This document shows, in pieces, positions 44,687 to 53,603 of a stretch of 64,000 nt of DNA (position 1 is the stretch's first letter; every line of letters starts with the position of its first letter). The notes under the pieces are model-generated. The model was not told the DNA's origin, searched no databases, and saw only the letters and a list, made by a program, of their open reading frames with translations. The stretch is taken from assembly GCA_029252405.1 (NCBI GenBank), contig JAQXBM010000021.1:40777-104776 (forward strand). Reading direction: 5' to 3'. A program made the position numbers and the translations under genes. This DNA comes from Crocinitomicaceae bacterium. Its GTDB lineage: Bacteria; Bacteroidota; Bacteroidia; Flavobacteriales_D; Crocinitomicaceae.

Positions 44687-45439
44687 ATGCTTAAATATTC
44701 CGTTAAAAATATCATTGCTTCTGGGGAGACGCCGTTGGTTCTTCTGCATGGGTTTTTAGAATCTTCAACCATGTGGGAGAATAGTCAAATCCCAATTGGA
44801 TACCCAGTTGTCAAGGTTGATTTGCCCGGTCACGGAAAGTCCAGCGATCCAGATTTGCTGCGCGATTCAATAGAAGAAATGGCGAAATCCGTTATCGAAG
44901 TGATGAATGAACTCGGACTAACGACCTACCATTTAGTAGGACATTCAATGGGAGGGTACGTTGGCCTGGAAATGAAGCGTTTGGATGATCGATTGAGCAA
45001 GTTAATGTTGCTAAATTCCAATTTTTGGTCGGATTCAGCGCAAAAAGTGAAGGATCGAATACGCGTGGCGGAGATCGTTCAAACGAACAAATCCCATTTC
45101 ATTTACGAAGTAATTCCGAATCTGTTCGTCAACCCTGAGAAGTTCGACGCGGATGTGAAAGGATTAATTGCTGAAGCACTGGAAATGTCACCAGATTCAA
45201 TAGCGAAAGCATCTATTGCCATGAGCAGAAGGACGGATCACACGGATTTTGTTCGAGAGAATTCGAAGGATTTCACTATTGTCCAAGGAGAGGAAGATCC
45301 AATTGTTTCATTGGCTCAAATGCGGGATTTATTGAAAGGCTCGGATGCGAATTACATCGAATTGGAAGAGGTTGGTCATATGGCTCATTTCGAGGCAAGA
45401 GAACAACTAAATAATCTGATCAGCGATTTCATAAAGTAG
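44687..45439 (+). CDS. Alpha/beta hydrolase
   Basis: This 250-residue cytoplasmic hydrolase shows LVLLHGFLESSTMWE (oxyanion-hole HG motif, about 17-31) and VDLPGHGKS (about 44-52). The nucleophile elbow is GHSMGGYVG (Ser about 88), and the general-base His sits in EVGHMAHFE near 227. It probably cleaves an ester or a related bond, and the substrate is unknown. It resembles the other hydrolase at 52797 in layout but the two are not close duplicates. Confidence 0.88.
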   Translation: MLKYSVKNIIASGETPLVLLHGFLESSTMWENSQIPIGYPVVKVDLPGHGKSSDPDLLRDSIEEMAKSVIEVMNELGLTTYHLVGHSMGGYVGLEMKRLDDRLSKLMLLNSNFWSDSAQKVKDRIRVAEIVQTNKSHFIYEVIPNLFVNPEKFDADVKGLIAEALEMSPDSIAKASIAMSRRTDHTDFVRENSKDFTIVQGEEDPIVSLAQMRDLLKGSDANYIELEEVGHMAHFEAREQLNNLISDFIK

Positions 45440-45450
45440 AAGCAAAAAAA

Positions 45451-45471
45451 AACGGAAACCTAGTTTCCGTT
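45451..45471 (-). terminator. Hairpin with T-run on the minus strand
   Basis: AACGGAAAC and GTTTCCGTT around a CTA loop form a perfect 9-bp stem. The upstream A-run (45444-45450) gives a T-run only on the minus strand, while plus-strand termination would lack one. It probably acts in both directions at the boundary after the hydrolase gene. Confidence 0.6.
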
Positions 45472-45668
45472 GTCGTTAAAAATCCAAATTGATTCGCGTA
45501 CTGTGTGTAAATGTGTTTTCATAGAAGTAATATTTAGCGTTTAATCACACTCTAAGATACTGCATTCCTTCCCTCCATTCGAAAAAATAACCTAAACGGT
45601 AGCTTGGATTTAGTGAACTGTCATTAAATTTTTGTTAACTGATTATTAATTGGAACAAACGGACACGC

Positions 45669-45696
45669 TTGAAATTACCTATGTAATATAGATTTG
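45669..45696 (+). promoter_or_regulatory. Promoter of the LytTR/sensor kinase operon
   Basis: TTG (45669-45671), a 17-bp spacer and TAGATTTG (45689-45696) are close to consensus. The expected start near 45703 leaves the ATG at 45738, preceded by AAAGGA, as the translation start. Confidence 0.6.
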
Positions 45697-45737
45697 TATA
45701 TTAGGTGTATCGAGTTGAAATAAAACCTAAAGGAAAT

Positions 45738-46514
45738 ATGAAATTAAGAGCTTTAATTGTCGACGATGAGGAGTTTGCAAGACGCAATCTTACAATGATG
45801 TTGGAGGAGTACTGTCCTGATATTGAGGTAATCGGCGACGCATCAAATAAAGACCAAGCGAAAGCTATCATCGAGTCATCAGAGCCAGATGTGGTTTTCT
45901 TGGATATTCGAATGCCATCTGGAGCGGAAGGATTCGAACTCTTGGAGGAAGTTGAAAAGAAAAATTTCCTAGTTGTTTTCGTAACGGCGTTTAAAGATTA
46001 TGCCATTCGCGCTTTCAATGCGAGTGCCGTTTACTATTTGCTCAAGCCAATCGATATTGATGAGTTAAAAGCAGCAGTCGAGCGTCTCATAGAGACAAGT
46101 CAGACTTATAAAGAAGAGCCTGAGAATTTCTCGACGTATTTCGATTCGTTGAAGGAATTGTCTAAAAGTGTTCAAAATAAGAAGCCGTCCAATAGAATCG
46201 CAATTAGTCATACAAAAGGGTTGAAAATTGTGGAAGATCATACGATCACACACTTGGAAGCCAGTGGAAATTGCACAACGATTTATTTTGAGGACGGATC
46301 ACGCTACCTCGATACACGAACGCTGAAAGTGTATGAGAACTTGCTCGATCCAGCTCGATTTGCGCGTGTTCACAAATCGCACATTATCAATCTAGATATT
46401 TTGCAGGAATACCTGAACGAGGATGGACATTTTGCTGTACTTAAGGGTAATATTCGCGTTCCAGTGGCTCGAAATCGTGTAACAGAATTCGTAAAAATGC
46501 TAAAGCAGCATTAA
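45738..46514 (+). CDS. LytTR-family response regulator
   Basis: This 258-residue protein has a receiver domain (1-120) with the acidic pair DD at 9-10, phospho-acceptor Asp56 (VVFLDIRMPS) and the conserved Lys near 107. A LytTR DNA-binding domain follows (about 155-258: ITHLEASGNCTTIYF and RFARVHKSHIIN). It should be phosphorylated by the sensor kinase encoded next and regulate transcription of nearby or distant genes. The ATG overlaps nothing upstream, and the stop overlaps the kinase start by one base (TAATG). Confidence 0.92.
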   Translation: MKLRALIVDDEEFARRNLTMMLEEYCPDIEVIGDASNKDQAKAIIESSEPDVVFLDIRMPSGAEGFELLEEVEKKNFLVVFVTAFKDYAIRAFNASAVYYLLKPIDIDELKAAVERLIETSQTYKEEPENFSTYFDSLKELSKSVQNKKPSNRIAISHTKGLKIVEDHTITHLEASGNCTTIYFEDGSRYLDTRTLKVYENLLDPARFARVHKSHIINLDILQEYLNEDGHFAVLKGNIRVPVARNRVTEFVKMLKQH

Positions 46515-49471
46515 TGAAGAAGCTACTTTCCTGTCTACTCTTAGTTCTGCCTTTCTTCGGAATGAGCCAGAAATATGTATTTCAATCGTATAGCACCGAA
46601 GAGGGATTGCCACAAACCCAAGTTACGGCCTTTTGTCAAGATGATGATGGTTATCTGTGGGTAGGAACGCTCGGAGGCTTAGCGAAATTTAACGGAAAAG
46701 AGTTTACTTCTTTTTTGCCTGAGGATGGACTGTTAAATAGTCGAATTCAATCCCTGTTCTTCAATGATGGAAAAATCTGGGTCGGTCATGACGGAGGTGT
46801 TTCACGCATCGAAAATGGACGAATTGACAACATTAAATTTTCGGGTACCAACGCTTCACGAAACGTCTCGCAAATTATTCGGTACAAAGGAAAAATTATC
46901 ACTTGCTCGGACAGAGGAGGTGGACTGTATGAAGTAGTCAACGATCGCTTTAAGGCAATTCCATTACCAAGAGACAAATCGAAGGATTCATTGCTGACAT
47001 TGTCTGTTCGAAGCGCTGTGATTTATGGCGAATACTTGTACCTAGCAACTGGTGTTGGAATTCTCAAAACGAAAGACCTCAAGACATTTGAGTACGACAA
47101 AAATTTATTGGAGTGTTCATACACGGGTGTCGAAGTCAATGATGACTATATTTATTTCATCTCAGAAGAAAAAGGAATCTATTACCGAGATTTAAAAACC
47201 AATAAGATCAGTCACTTTACCAGTGAGGAAGTTGGTAAATCATTAAGTGGTGGTGAGCTGGACGCGAAAGGAACACTTTGGATTTATTCGAGTGATGCGG
47301 TCGTTACGGTTTCCGATAATAAGATTCGCCGTTTCGTGAACGAAGTGTCTGGTTTACCAGTAAATAATGCCATTAGCTCTATTTTTAGTGATCATTACGG
47401 GAATATCTGGATGGGTTCTGATGGAAAAGGAATGTTCCGATTTCCTGGAGAACAGTTTGCCTATTACGATCGATCAACGGGGCATTTTTCTGATCTTTTC
47501 TTGACAGGGTTTGAAACTAAGAACGGTTCATTTTACTTTGGATCGTATGACGGAGGCGTGATCAAAGAATCGAGAAGTGGTAAGAAAACACAAATTGATA
47601 TTGGGCATCCACTGATTTGGGCATCACAGCCGAATGTAGATGGCTTTAATTGGTTCGGGACGCAGGTTTCAATGGTATCACTTGACCAGAATGATCAACC
47701 CAAAATCTACACAGAAGCTGATGGATTGCCTGGAAAGAAGATTACTTCATTTTATAAGGTTGGTCCACGCGAGATGTACATCGGAGGAAACGACGGAATA
47801 GCATTGTATAAAAATGGTGTAATAACGAATTTGAGTTACGACGGCATGATCGACATTGGGACTGTCCGTGATTTCGTCCGGATTGGGGAAACCTTGATGA
47901 TTTCTTCTAACCTCGGTTTGTTTGAATACAAGGATGGAAAATTTAGCAGTTTCGGAAGCGTCGACGACGTGTGCTATACCATAGAGCTCGATAATTATGG
48001 GAGTATCTGGTATGGAACGGAATCAGGGCTTTATCAATTGAAAAACGGAAAAACCAAACGAATTGAACTCCGAAAGAATCCCGGATCAAACTTCATCAAT
48101 TTCATCAATCATAAAGACGGAAAACTATACGTTGGATCGAACAATGGTTTATTTCTTATTTCTAATCTGAACAGTGCAGAACCGAAGGTTGTACGATACG
48201 GTTTGAGTGAAGGATTGGTTAACTTGGAGACGAACTTGAATTCAGGTTTCTTCGACCGAAAAGGAATTTTTTGGTTCGGTACAGCAACAGGTTTAATGCG
48301 TTTTAACCCTGATCTTGAAGGGAGTAATAAAGGTAATCCGCGTTTCAAAATTAAAACCATATTGTTGAATTATGAGGACTTCGATTTTGGAACGTACAGC
48401 GAATTGGACAAGAGTGGCTTCCCAAAACATTTGAATCTGCCTTTTTCTAAGAACAACTTGATTTTTGAATTGGATGGGATCTCACTCGCGAATCACAAAG
48501 GATTGAATTACCAATTCTACCTTGAAGGGTTGAATGAAGATTGGTCACCACTGACAAACAACGCCATAATTACCTTTACGAGTTTGCCCTCAGGCGAGTA
48601 CCTCCTTCGAATGCGATGTGTTGACATTGATGGTAGAACTTCTGATGAAGTCACTGTGCCGTTTACAATTCGTTCGCCGTTTTACAAAACCTGGTGGTTT
48701 ATCGGACTCTGCATTCTTGCAGGAGCAGGATTGGTGATCTTATTTTTCCGCTTCCGAGTACGCCGAATCAACGCGGCCAATGAAAAGGAGAAGCTGGAAT
48801 TTAAATCGCGTTTGTTGAGTTTAGAGCAGCAGTCAATGAATGCCAGCATGAACCGACACTTCGTGTTTAACTCGCTCAACTCTATTCAGTATTTTATCAA
48901 CACACGTGATCGACTTTCTGCCAATAAGTACTTGACCAATTTCGCCAAGCTCATCCGCAAGAATTTGGATACGGCAACCGTAGATGGCAACATGATTACC
49001 TTGGATGAAGAGTTGGAACGCATTGAACTCTACCTTTCATTGGAATCGATGCGATTCAAGGATCGTTTCAATTATGAAATCAACGCTGACGGAATTGAAA
49101 CAGATTCAATTTTAATTCCAGCCATGATCTTGCAGCCCTTTGTCGAGAATAGCATCATCCATGGCATCCTTCCGAATTTGGAAAAGAAAGGTCATATTGC
49201 ACTTAATGTGGAGGAAGAAAATGGGTACCTGCTTCTTTCTGTGGAGGATAACGGAATTGGAGTGAATCAAAGTATGACGAACAAAGTTGACATGGAAGGG
49301 GATCATCGTTCAAAAGGAATGGAAATCACCTCTAAGCGTATTGATTTGATCCAAAAGATTTCAAATGATGACATTTCCCTAGTCGGGCCCTACGAAATCT
49401 ATAATGATGACCGTTCAATCAAAGGAACACGCGTTTTACTCAAAATACCCCTCCATAATTTGGATAATTAG
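46514..49471 (+). CDS. Two-component sensor histidine kinase with periplasmic propeller (LytS-type kinase)
   Basis: The protein has 985 residues: signal peptide, then about twelve Reg_prop propeller repeats (about 25-620, for example EEGLPQTQVTAFCQDDDGYL). A Y_Y_Y immunoglobulin-like domain (about 650-710: YQFYLEGLNEDWSPL) and one transmembrane helix (about 722-742) follow. The kinase core has the His in NRHFVFNSLNSIQYF (about 783) and ATP-binding motifs N (LQPFVENSIIHG) and G1 (VEDNGIGVN). The propeller probably senses an extracytoplasmic ligand such as a glycan. It pairs with the upstream LytTR regulator. Confidence 0.93.
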   Translation: MKKLLSCLLLVLPFFGMSQKYVFQSYSTEEGLPQTQVTAFCQDDDGYLWVGTLGGLAKFNGKEFTSFLPEDGLLNSRIQSLFFNDGKIWVGHDGGVSRIENGRIDNIKFSGTNASRNVSQIIRYKGKIITCSDRGGGLYEVVNDRFKAIPLPRDKSKDSLLTLSVRSAVIYGEYLYLATGVGILKTKDLKTFEYDKNLLECSYTGVEVNDDYIYFISEEKGIYYRDLKTNKISHFTSEEVGKSLSGGELDAKGTLWIYSSDAVVTVSDNKIRRFVNEVSGLPVNNAISSIFSDHYGNIWMGSDGKGMFRFPGEQFAYYDRSTGHFSDLFLTGFETKNGSFYFGSYDGGVIKESRSGKKTQIDIGHPLIWASQPNVDGFNWFGTQVSMVSLDQNDQPKIYTEADGLPGKKITSFYKVGPREMYIGGNDGIALYKNGVITNLSYDGMIDIGTVRDFVRIGETLMISSNLGLFEYKDGKFSSFGSVDDVCYTIELDNYGSIWYGTESGLYQLKNGKTKRIELRKNPGSNFINFINHKDGKLYVGSNNGLFLISNLNSAEPKVVRYGLSEGLVNLETNLNSGFFDRKGIFWFGTATGLMRFNPDLEGSNKGNPRFKIKTILLNYEDFDFGTYSELDKSGFPKHLNLPFSKNNLIFELDGISLANHKGLNYQFYLEGLNEDWSPLTNNAIITFTSLPSGEYLLRMRCVDIDGRTSDEVTVPFTIRSPFYKTWWFIGLCILAGAGLVILFFRFRVRRINAANEKEKLEFKSRLLSLEQQSMNASMNRHFVFNSLNSIQYFINTRDRLSANKYLTNFAKLIRKNLDTATVDGNMITLDEELERIELYLSLESMRFKDRFNYEINADGIETDSILIPAMILQPFVENSIIHGILPNLEKKGHIALNVEEENGYLLLSVEDNGIGVNQSMTNKVDMEGDHRSKGMEITSKRIDLIQKISNDDISLVGPYEIYNDDRSIKGTRVLLKIPLHNLDN

Positions 49472-49490
49472 AGTTCTTAACTTATATTTG
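49459..49490 (+). promoter_or_regulatory. Promoter of the small lipoprotein gene
   Basis: TTTG (49459-49462), a 20-bp spacer and TATATTTG (49483-49490) form a full Bacteroidota promoter. The -33 box lies inside the last codons of the sensor kinase gene. Confidence 0.75.
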
Positions 49491-49515
49491 TTAGTAAATC
49501 CGACTTAACGGTATA

Positions 49516-49755
49516 ATGAAAAAAGTAATTTACATAGGAATTGCAGTTGTTGCATTGGGCTTAGCTTCATGTAGCAAACAAGATATTCGGCCGAATTCTG
49601 CTGATCCTGTTGTCCCAGTATGGAAGTCCAATACAGGAGATAACGATCCTAATGTAGGAACGACTGTTGGTGATCCAGGAGGAACAACAATTACTGACCC
49701 TGAGATCGACAAAGTAGGAGGTGAGGATATAACAGATCCTAACATTCACGATTGA
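49516..49755 (+). CDS. Small Asp/Gly/Pro-rich lipoprotein, unknown function
   Basis: This 79-residue protein has a lipobox LASC (Cys about 19). The mature part of 60 residues is low in complexity, with many Asp, Gly, Pro, Thr and Val, and is probably disordered. It has its own promoter and terminator, so it is a strongly delimited single-gene unit, which argues that it is a real gene. I know no family. Confidence 0.7.
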   Translation: MKKVIYIGIAVVALGLASCSKQDIRPNSADPVVPVWKSNTGDNDPNVGTTVGDPGGTTITDPEIDKVGGEDITDPNIHD

Positions 49756-49780
49756 GAAATATCTACAACTTATATATAGA

Positions 49781-49806
49781 ACTCCGATGAAAGTCGGAGT
49801 TTTTTT
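49781..49806 (+). terminator. Rho-independent terminator
   Basis: The perfect 7-bp stem ACTCCGA (49781-49787) and TCGGAGT (49794-49800) runs into six T residues (49801-49806). Confidence 0.9.
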
Positions 49807-49944
49807 ATGCACCTATGTTTCCTGCTGAAATCTGCGGCAATTCCATTCACTAAATAAAGTATACACTTCAAATCTTATTCAAAAAACACGCACTTCCTTT
49901 ACGTATCTTAGTTTATCTACTTAGTTAACCTAAATGTAATATAC

Positions 49945-51507
49945 ATGTCTAGTAAGGTAAATAGCGCACTTTTCGACCTGATAAAGTCAATGTCGAAATC
50001 AGAAAAAAGGTATTTTAAATTGATGTCTTCACGCCATACAATCGGTGGTGAAAACAATTACGTTCGCTTGTTCGACTATCTCGATAAGCAAGCCGAATAC
50101 AACGAGGAGGAAATCTTTGTGACCTTCAAGAAGGAAGCCTTCATTAACCGCTTTTCCATTACAAAAAAACGACTATACGATCACATTTTGGCTGCTTTGG
50201 ATTCTTTTCATAGCTCAAGTTCTGTGGAATCTCAATTGCACAAGCAACTGCACGCTTCGGATATTCTGTTTGAAAAATCGTTGTACGACCAATGCCGTCG
50301 AGTACTGCACAGTGCAGAGAAAGTGGCGAAGAAAAATGATCTTCCTGCCATATTGTTGATGATTTCCTATAAAAAGAAGCGTCTTTCTGAGACAATGGGG
50401 TATCTAACGGTGACGGATAAAGAAATAGACAATACCTTACAAGATGACTTGATCCATTCAAAATCAATCGTGGATTACAATCACCTTTGGGCGATTAAAA
50501 GTCACTTGTTTGCGCACCTTTCAAAAAAGGGAGTAGCACGTTCTCAAGAGGAAACGGATGCCTATACGCTTATATGTAAAATGGTCCTTTCGGAGGATTA
50601 CGCAACAGATGATCTCACTTTTGAGGGGAGACATTTATACCATCACGTGCTGAGCGCTTACTATTATGCGACAGGTCAACTTTCAAAATCGCTTGAACAA
50701 CTTGAGGTGAACCTGGTTGGAACAGATCAAACGACATTGCGCAAGAAGATGGAGGCGAACAAATACATTTCGGCACTGACCAATGCGATTTACATTGGCG
50801 ATAAGATTGGAGATCAACGAAAATCGACGCAATACTTGAATGAATTGAAGAAGTTCGGTGCGACACTATCAGCTAATGAGGACTTGTCAATTAAGCTGTT
50901 CTCAAGCGTGAGCAGTATTGAATTGAGCATGTTCTTGCGCAAAGGAGATTTCCAAATGGCGACTAAATCAGTAGATAAAATTGAAACTGAATTGGAGCAC
51001 TACGATGATAAAATTGTACCAATTCGACGCGCATTTTTGGAGTTCAAAATAGCAGTAGTCAACATCGGAACGGGTAACTATTCCGAGGCTTTGAAGTGGA
51101 TCAACTGTATTTTAAATGATTCCAATCTCGATAAAACGGAGGACATCATTGGCTTCACACAATTGTTGGAATTATTGGTTCATTTAGAATTGAATCACAA
51201 TAACCTTTTGCCTTACTCGTTAAAGAACACACAACGTTTCTTCAAGACGCGCAACAGAATGTATGGATTCGAGAAAGTCCTGCTGCAGTTCATCAGTAAA
51301 TTGATAAAATGTGCAGACCATTTTGACCGTCAAAACCTGTGGGAAGAGATGTACAAAGAATTAGCAAAAATTACGAACGACGACGTTTTTGAAAGTGTTG
51401 CCCTCGACTATTTTGATTTTGAATCTTGGGCAGAATCGAAACTAAAAGGAAAAGCATTTGACGCCATCGTTAGAGAAAAATATCGCCGACGCATGAATGT
51501 CGCGTAG
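49945..51507 (+). CDS. Large helical cytoplasmic protein, TPR-like, unknown function
   Basis: This 520-residue protein has no signal peptide. It opens with ALFDLIKSMSKSEKRYFKLM, then shows a series of helix pairs consistent with tetratricopeptide-like repeats (about 90-480, including LYHHVLSAYYYATGQLSKSL near 231). I recall similar uncharacterised proteins in Flavobacteriales. Such a scaffold would bind partner proteins, but nothing in the context identifies them. Confidence 0.65.
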   Translation: MSSKVNSALFDLIKSMSKSEKRYFKLMSSRHTIGGENNYVRLFDYLDKQAEYNEEEIFVTFKKEAFINRFSITKKRLYDHILAALDSFHSSSSVESQLHKQLHASDILFEKSLYDQCRRVLHSAEKVAKKNDLPAILLMISYKKKRLSETMGYLTVTDKEIDNTLQDDLIHSKSIVDYNHLWAIKSHLFAHLSKKGVARSQEETDAYTLICKMVLSEDYATDDLTFEGRHLYHHVLSAYYYATGQLSKSLEQLEVNLVGTDQTTLRKKMEANKYISALTNAIYIGDKIGDQRKSTQYLNELKKFGATLSANEDLSIKLFSSVSSIELSMFLRKGDFQMATKSVDKIETELEHYDDKIVPIRRAFLEFKIAVVNIGTGNYSEALKWINCILNDSNLDKTEDIIGFTQLLELLVHLELNHNNLLPYSLKNTQRFFKTRNRMYGFEKVLLQFISKLIKCADHFDRQNLWEEMYKELAKITNDDVFESVALDYFDFESWAESKLKGKAFDAIVREKYRRRMNVA

Positions 51508-51533
51508 GCAGAAATAGATTAAACTAAACCAAA

Positions 51534-51591
51534 ACTAAGATTGAGGACGTACGGGGATTCGCAAATACCACCGGCGTCTTCTTGTCTTAGC
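51534..51591. terminator. Possible bidirectional hairpin between convergent genes
   Basis: CTAAGATTGAGGACG (from about 51535) pairs imperfectly with CGTCTTCTTGTCTTAG (ending about 51589). It fills the gap between the convergent genes at 51507 and 51592. It has no clear T-run. Confidence 0.4.
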
Positions 51592-52629
51592 TTATTCCCC
51601 AAAATGATCCCAGCCCTGAGCTCTCAACTCAATCGCTGATCCATTCTTATCCACAAAATACGCTCCTTCCGAAGCATCTGTGATGTGCCCGATTGCGGTC
51701 ATGTGAGGGTTCCCTTTGATTTTATCCCAATCCGACTGAGAAATTGTAAACAACAATTCGTAGTCTTCACCACCGTTCAGTGCACATGTAGCAGGATCTA
51801 AATTGAATTCTAAAGCCGTCATCGATGTTTGCCCGTCGATTGGAATCTTCTCATCATAAACACGGCAACCAACCTTACTCGATTTACACAAGTGAAGTAC
51901 TTCAGAGGCCAAACCGTCTGAAATGTCAATCATGGCTGTTGGAACAACATCGAGTTCTTTCAGGAAGTCAACAACATCAACACGCGCTTCTGGTTTCAGT
52001 TGTCGCTGAACGATGTAATCGTGTCCGTCTAAATCAGGTTGAATATCTGGATTCGCTTGGAAGACTTGTTTCTCGCGCTCCAAGACCTGAAGTCCAACGT
52101 AAGCGCCGCCCAAGTCACCAGAAGCAATCAATAAATCGTGTTCTTTGGCTCCAGTACGATAAGCAATTTTAGCAGTCTCCGCGCGACCAATTGCGGTTAC
52201 GCTCAGTGTCAATCCAGAGTAGGACGCTGTAGTGTCTCCTCCAATCAAATCAACTCCGTAGGCATCGCATGCAACACGGATTCCCTCGTACAATTCCTCC
52301 AATGCTTCAACTGGGAACTTACTTGAAACAGCCATTGAAACAGTGATTTGCTCCGCTTTACCATTCATGGCACAAATGTCAGAAACGTTGACAGCAACAG
52401 CTTTAAAGCCAAGGTGCTTCAGTGGCATGTACATCAAGTTGAAATGAACTCCTTCAATTAAGAAATCCGTTGAAACCAACATGCTCTCAGTATCCGAAAT
52501 GGAAATCACCGCGGCATCGTCACCAATACCCAACTTCGTTGAAGCCTGTTTTGATTCAAATTTTTCCGTGAGGTGATCGATTAATCCGAATTCACCCAAT
52601 CGATCCAATTCTGTGCGTTTCTCGTCCAT
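51592..52629 (-). CDS. thiL: Thiamine-monophosphate kinase
   Basis: This 345-residue enzyme phosphorylates thiamine monophosphate to the active cofactor thiamine diphosphate. Family marks are LGEFGLIDHLTEKF at the N-terminus and IGDDAAVISI (about 41-50, metal-binding Asp pair). STDFLIEGVHFN, LIGGDTTAS (about 123-131), MIDISDGLASE (about 227-237) and GGEDYELLFT (about 280-289) follow. It is cytoplasmic, a single-gene unit convergent with the preceding gene. Confidence 0.96.
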   Translation of the reverse strand: MDEKRTELDRLGEFGLIDHLTEKFESKQASTKLGIGDDAAVISISDTESMLVSTDFLIEGVHFNLMYMPLKHLGFKAVAVNVSDICAMNGKAEQITVSMAVSSKFPVEALEELYEGIRVACDAYGVDLIGGDTTASYSGLTLSVTAIGRAETAKIAYRTGAKEHDLLIASGDLGGAYVGLQVLEREKQVFQANPDIQPDLDGHDYIVQRQLKPEARVDVVDFLKELDVVPTAMIDISDGLASEVLHLCKSSKVGCRVYDEKIPIDGQTSMTALEFNLDPATCALNGGEDYELLFTISQSDWDKIKGNPHMTAIGHITDASEGAYFVDKNGSAIELRAQGWDHFGE

Positions 52630-52687
52630 GAACTAAAGTTTTTGCAAAGGTACACAAAGGTTTTGAAGGTGGATTGTCCGATTGTCT

Positions 52688-52739
52688 GATTCTCAGATTT
52701 TCCGACAGAGTAATTGGAAAGTCGGATAATCAGAGAATC
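52688..52739. repeat. 19-bp imperfect inverted repeat
   Basis: The arms 52688-52706 and 52721-52739 are complementary at 17 of 19 positions around a 14-base spacer. The arm core GTCGGATAATC appears again at 52757-52767, just before the promoter of the next gene. It may be an operator region or a small mobile repeat. Confidence 0.7.
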
Positions 52740-52773
52740 GAAAGGCTTTGCCGTGTCGGATAATCGATTTAAC

Positions 52774-52781
52774 TATCTTTG
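52774..52781 (+). promoter_or_regulatory. Promoter -7 box TATCTTTG
   Basis: A perfect TAnnTTTG match lies 16 bp before the ATG of the esterase gene, with TTTG at 52747-52750 (23-bp spacer) as a possible -33 box. Confidence 0.6.
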
Positions 52782-52796
52782 AAAAAAATCCAATAA

Positions 52797-53558
52797 ATGA
52801 AATTGCATTACCGCGAAATGGGTGAAGGAAAACCGCTGATGATTCTGCACGGATTGTTTGGCTTTTCTGACAATTGGCAAACGCACGGAAAGAAACTTGC
52901 CGAGTATTATCGAGTGATTTTGGTGGATTTGAGAAATCATGGTCATTCAGATTGGAGCGAAGAATTCTCTTACGATATCATGGCGGATGATGTGATTGAA
53001 TTGGCTTCAGATCTCGAACTGGAAGATTTGATCCTGGTTGGGCACTCGATGGGAGGTAAGGTAGCGATGCGCGTTGCTCAAAAAGAGGAAGATTTACTCG
53101 AGAAAATGGTCGTTGTTGATATGGGAACGAAATCATATCCGATGCATCATGAGCATATTTTGGCTGGTATTCACTCTGTCAAGGTGAATGAAATCAAAGC
53201 GCGAAGAGAAGCAGAGGAACAAATGCGCGTTCACATTGATTCTGACGGCGTGTTGCAGTTTTTATTGAAGAACCTTCACTGGATTGAGAAAGGAAAATTG
53301 GCGTGGAGAATGAATACGCCTGTTTTGGAGAGAGAAATGCCAGAGATCTTGAGTGCAATGCCCGAAGGAGAAGTATTTACTCCAACCTTATTCATCCGAG
53401 GAGGACTTTCAAACTACATTCTCGATGAGGATTTTGAGAGCATTGAGAACCAATTTTTGGATTGCCACATTGAAACGATTGAAGACGCGGGACATTGGGT
53501 TCATGCAGAATCGCCGAGTGAATTTTTGGAGATGCTGTTATCCTTTTGTTTGAGATAA
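52797..53558 (+). CDS. Alpha/beta hydrolase (YbfF-like esterase)
   Basis: This 253-residue cytoplasmic esterase has MILHGLFGFSDNW (about 15-27), VDLRNHGHSDWSEEFSYDIM and the nucleophile elbow VGHSMGGKVAM (Ser about 84). The acid/base region EDAGHWVHAESP near 228 provides His. The DLRNHG motif and the length match the YbfF acyl-CoA-esterase-like group. It is followed after 45 bp by the VWA gene. Confidence 0.88.
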   Translation: MKLHYREMGEGKPLMILHGLFGFSDNWQTHGKKLAEYYRVILVDLRNHGHSDWSEEFSYDIMADDVIELASDLELEDLILVGHSMGGKVAMRVAQKEEDLLEKMVVVDMGTKSYPMHHEHILAGIHSVKVNEIKARREAEEQMRVHIDSDGVLQFLLKNLHWIEKGKLAWRMNTPVLEREMPEILSAMPEGEVFTPTLFIRGGLSNYILDEDFESIENQFLDCHIETIEDAGHWVHAESPSEFLEMLLSFCLR

Positions 53559-53603
53559 ACGTAACATCAAGTACTTCGGTGCGTTTCTTGTATAATGACA
53601 ATT

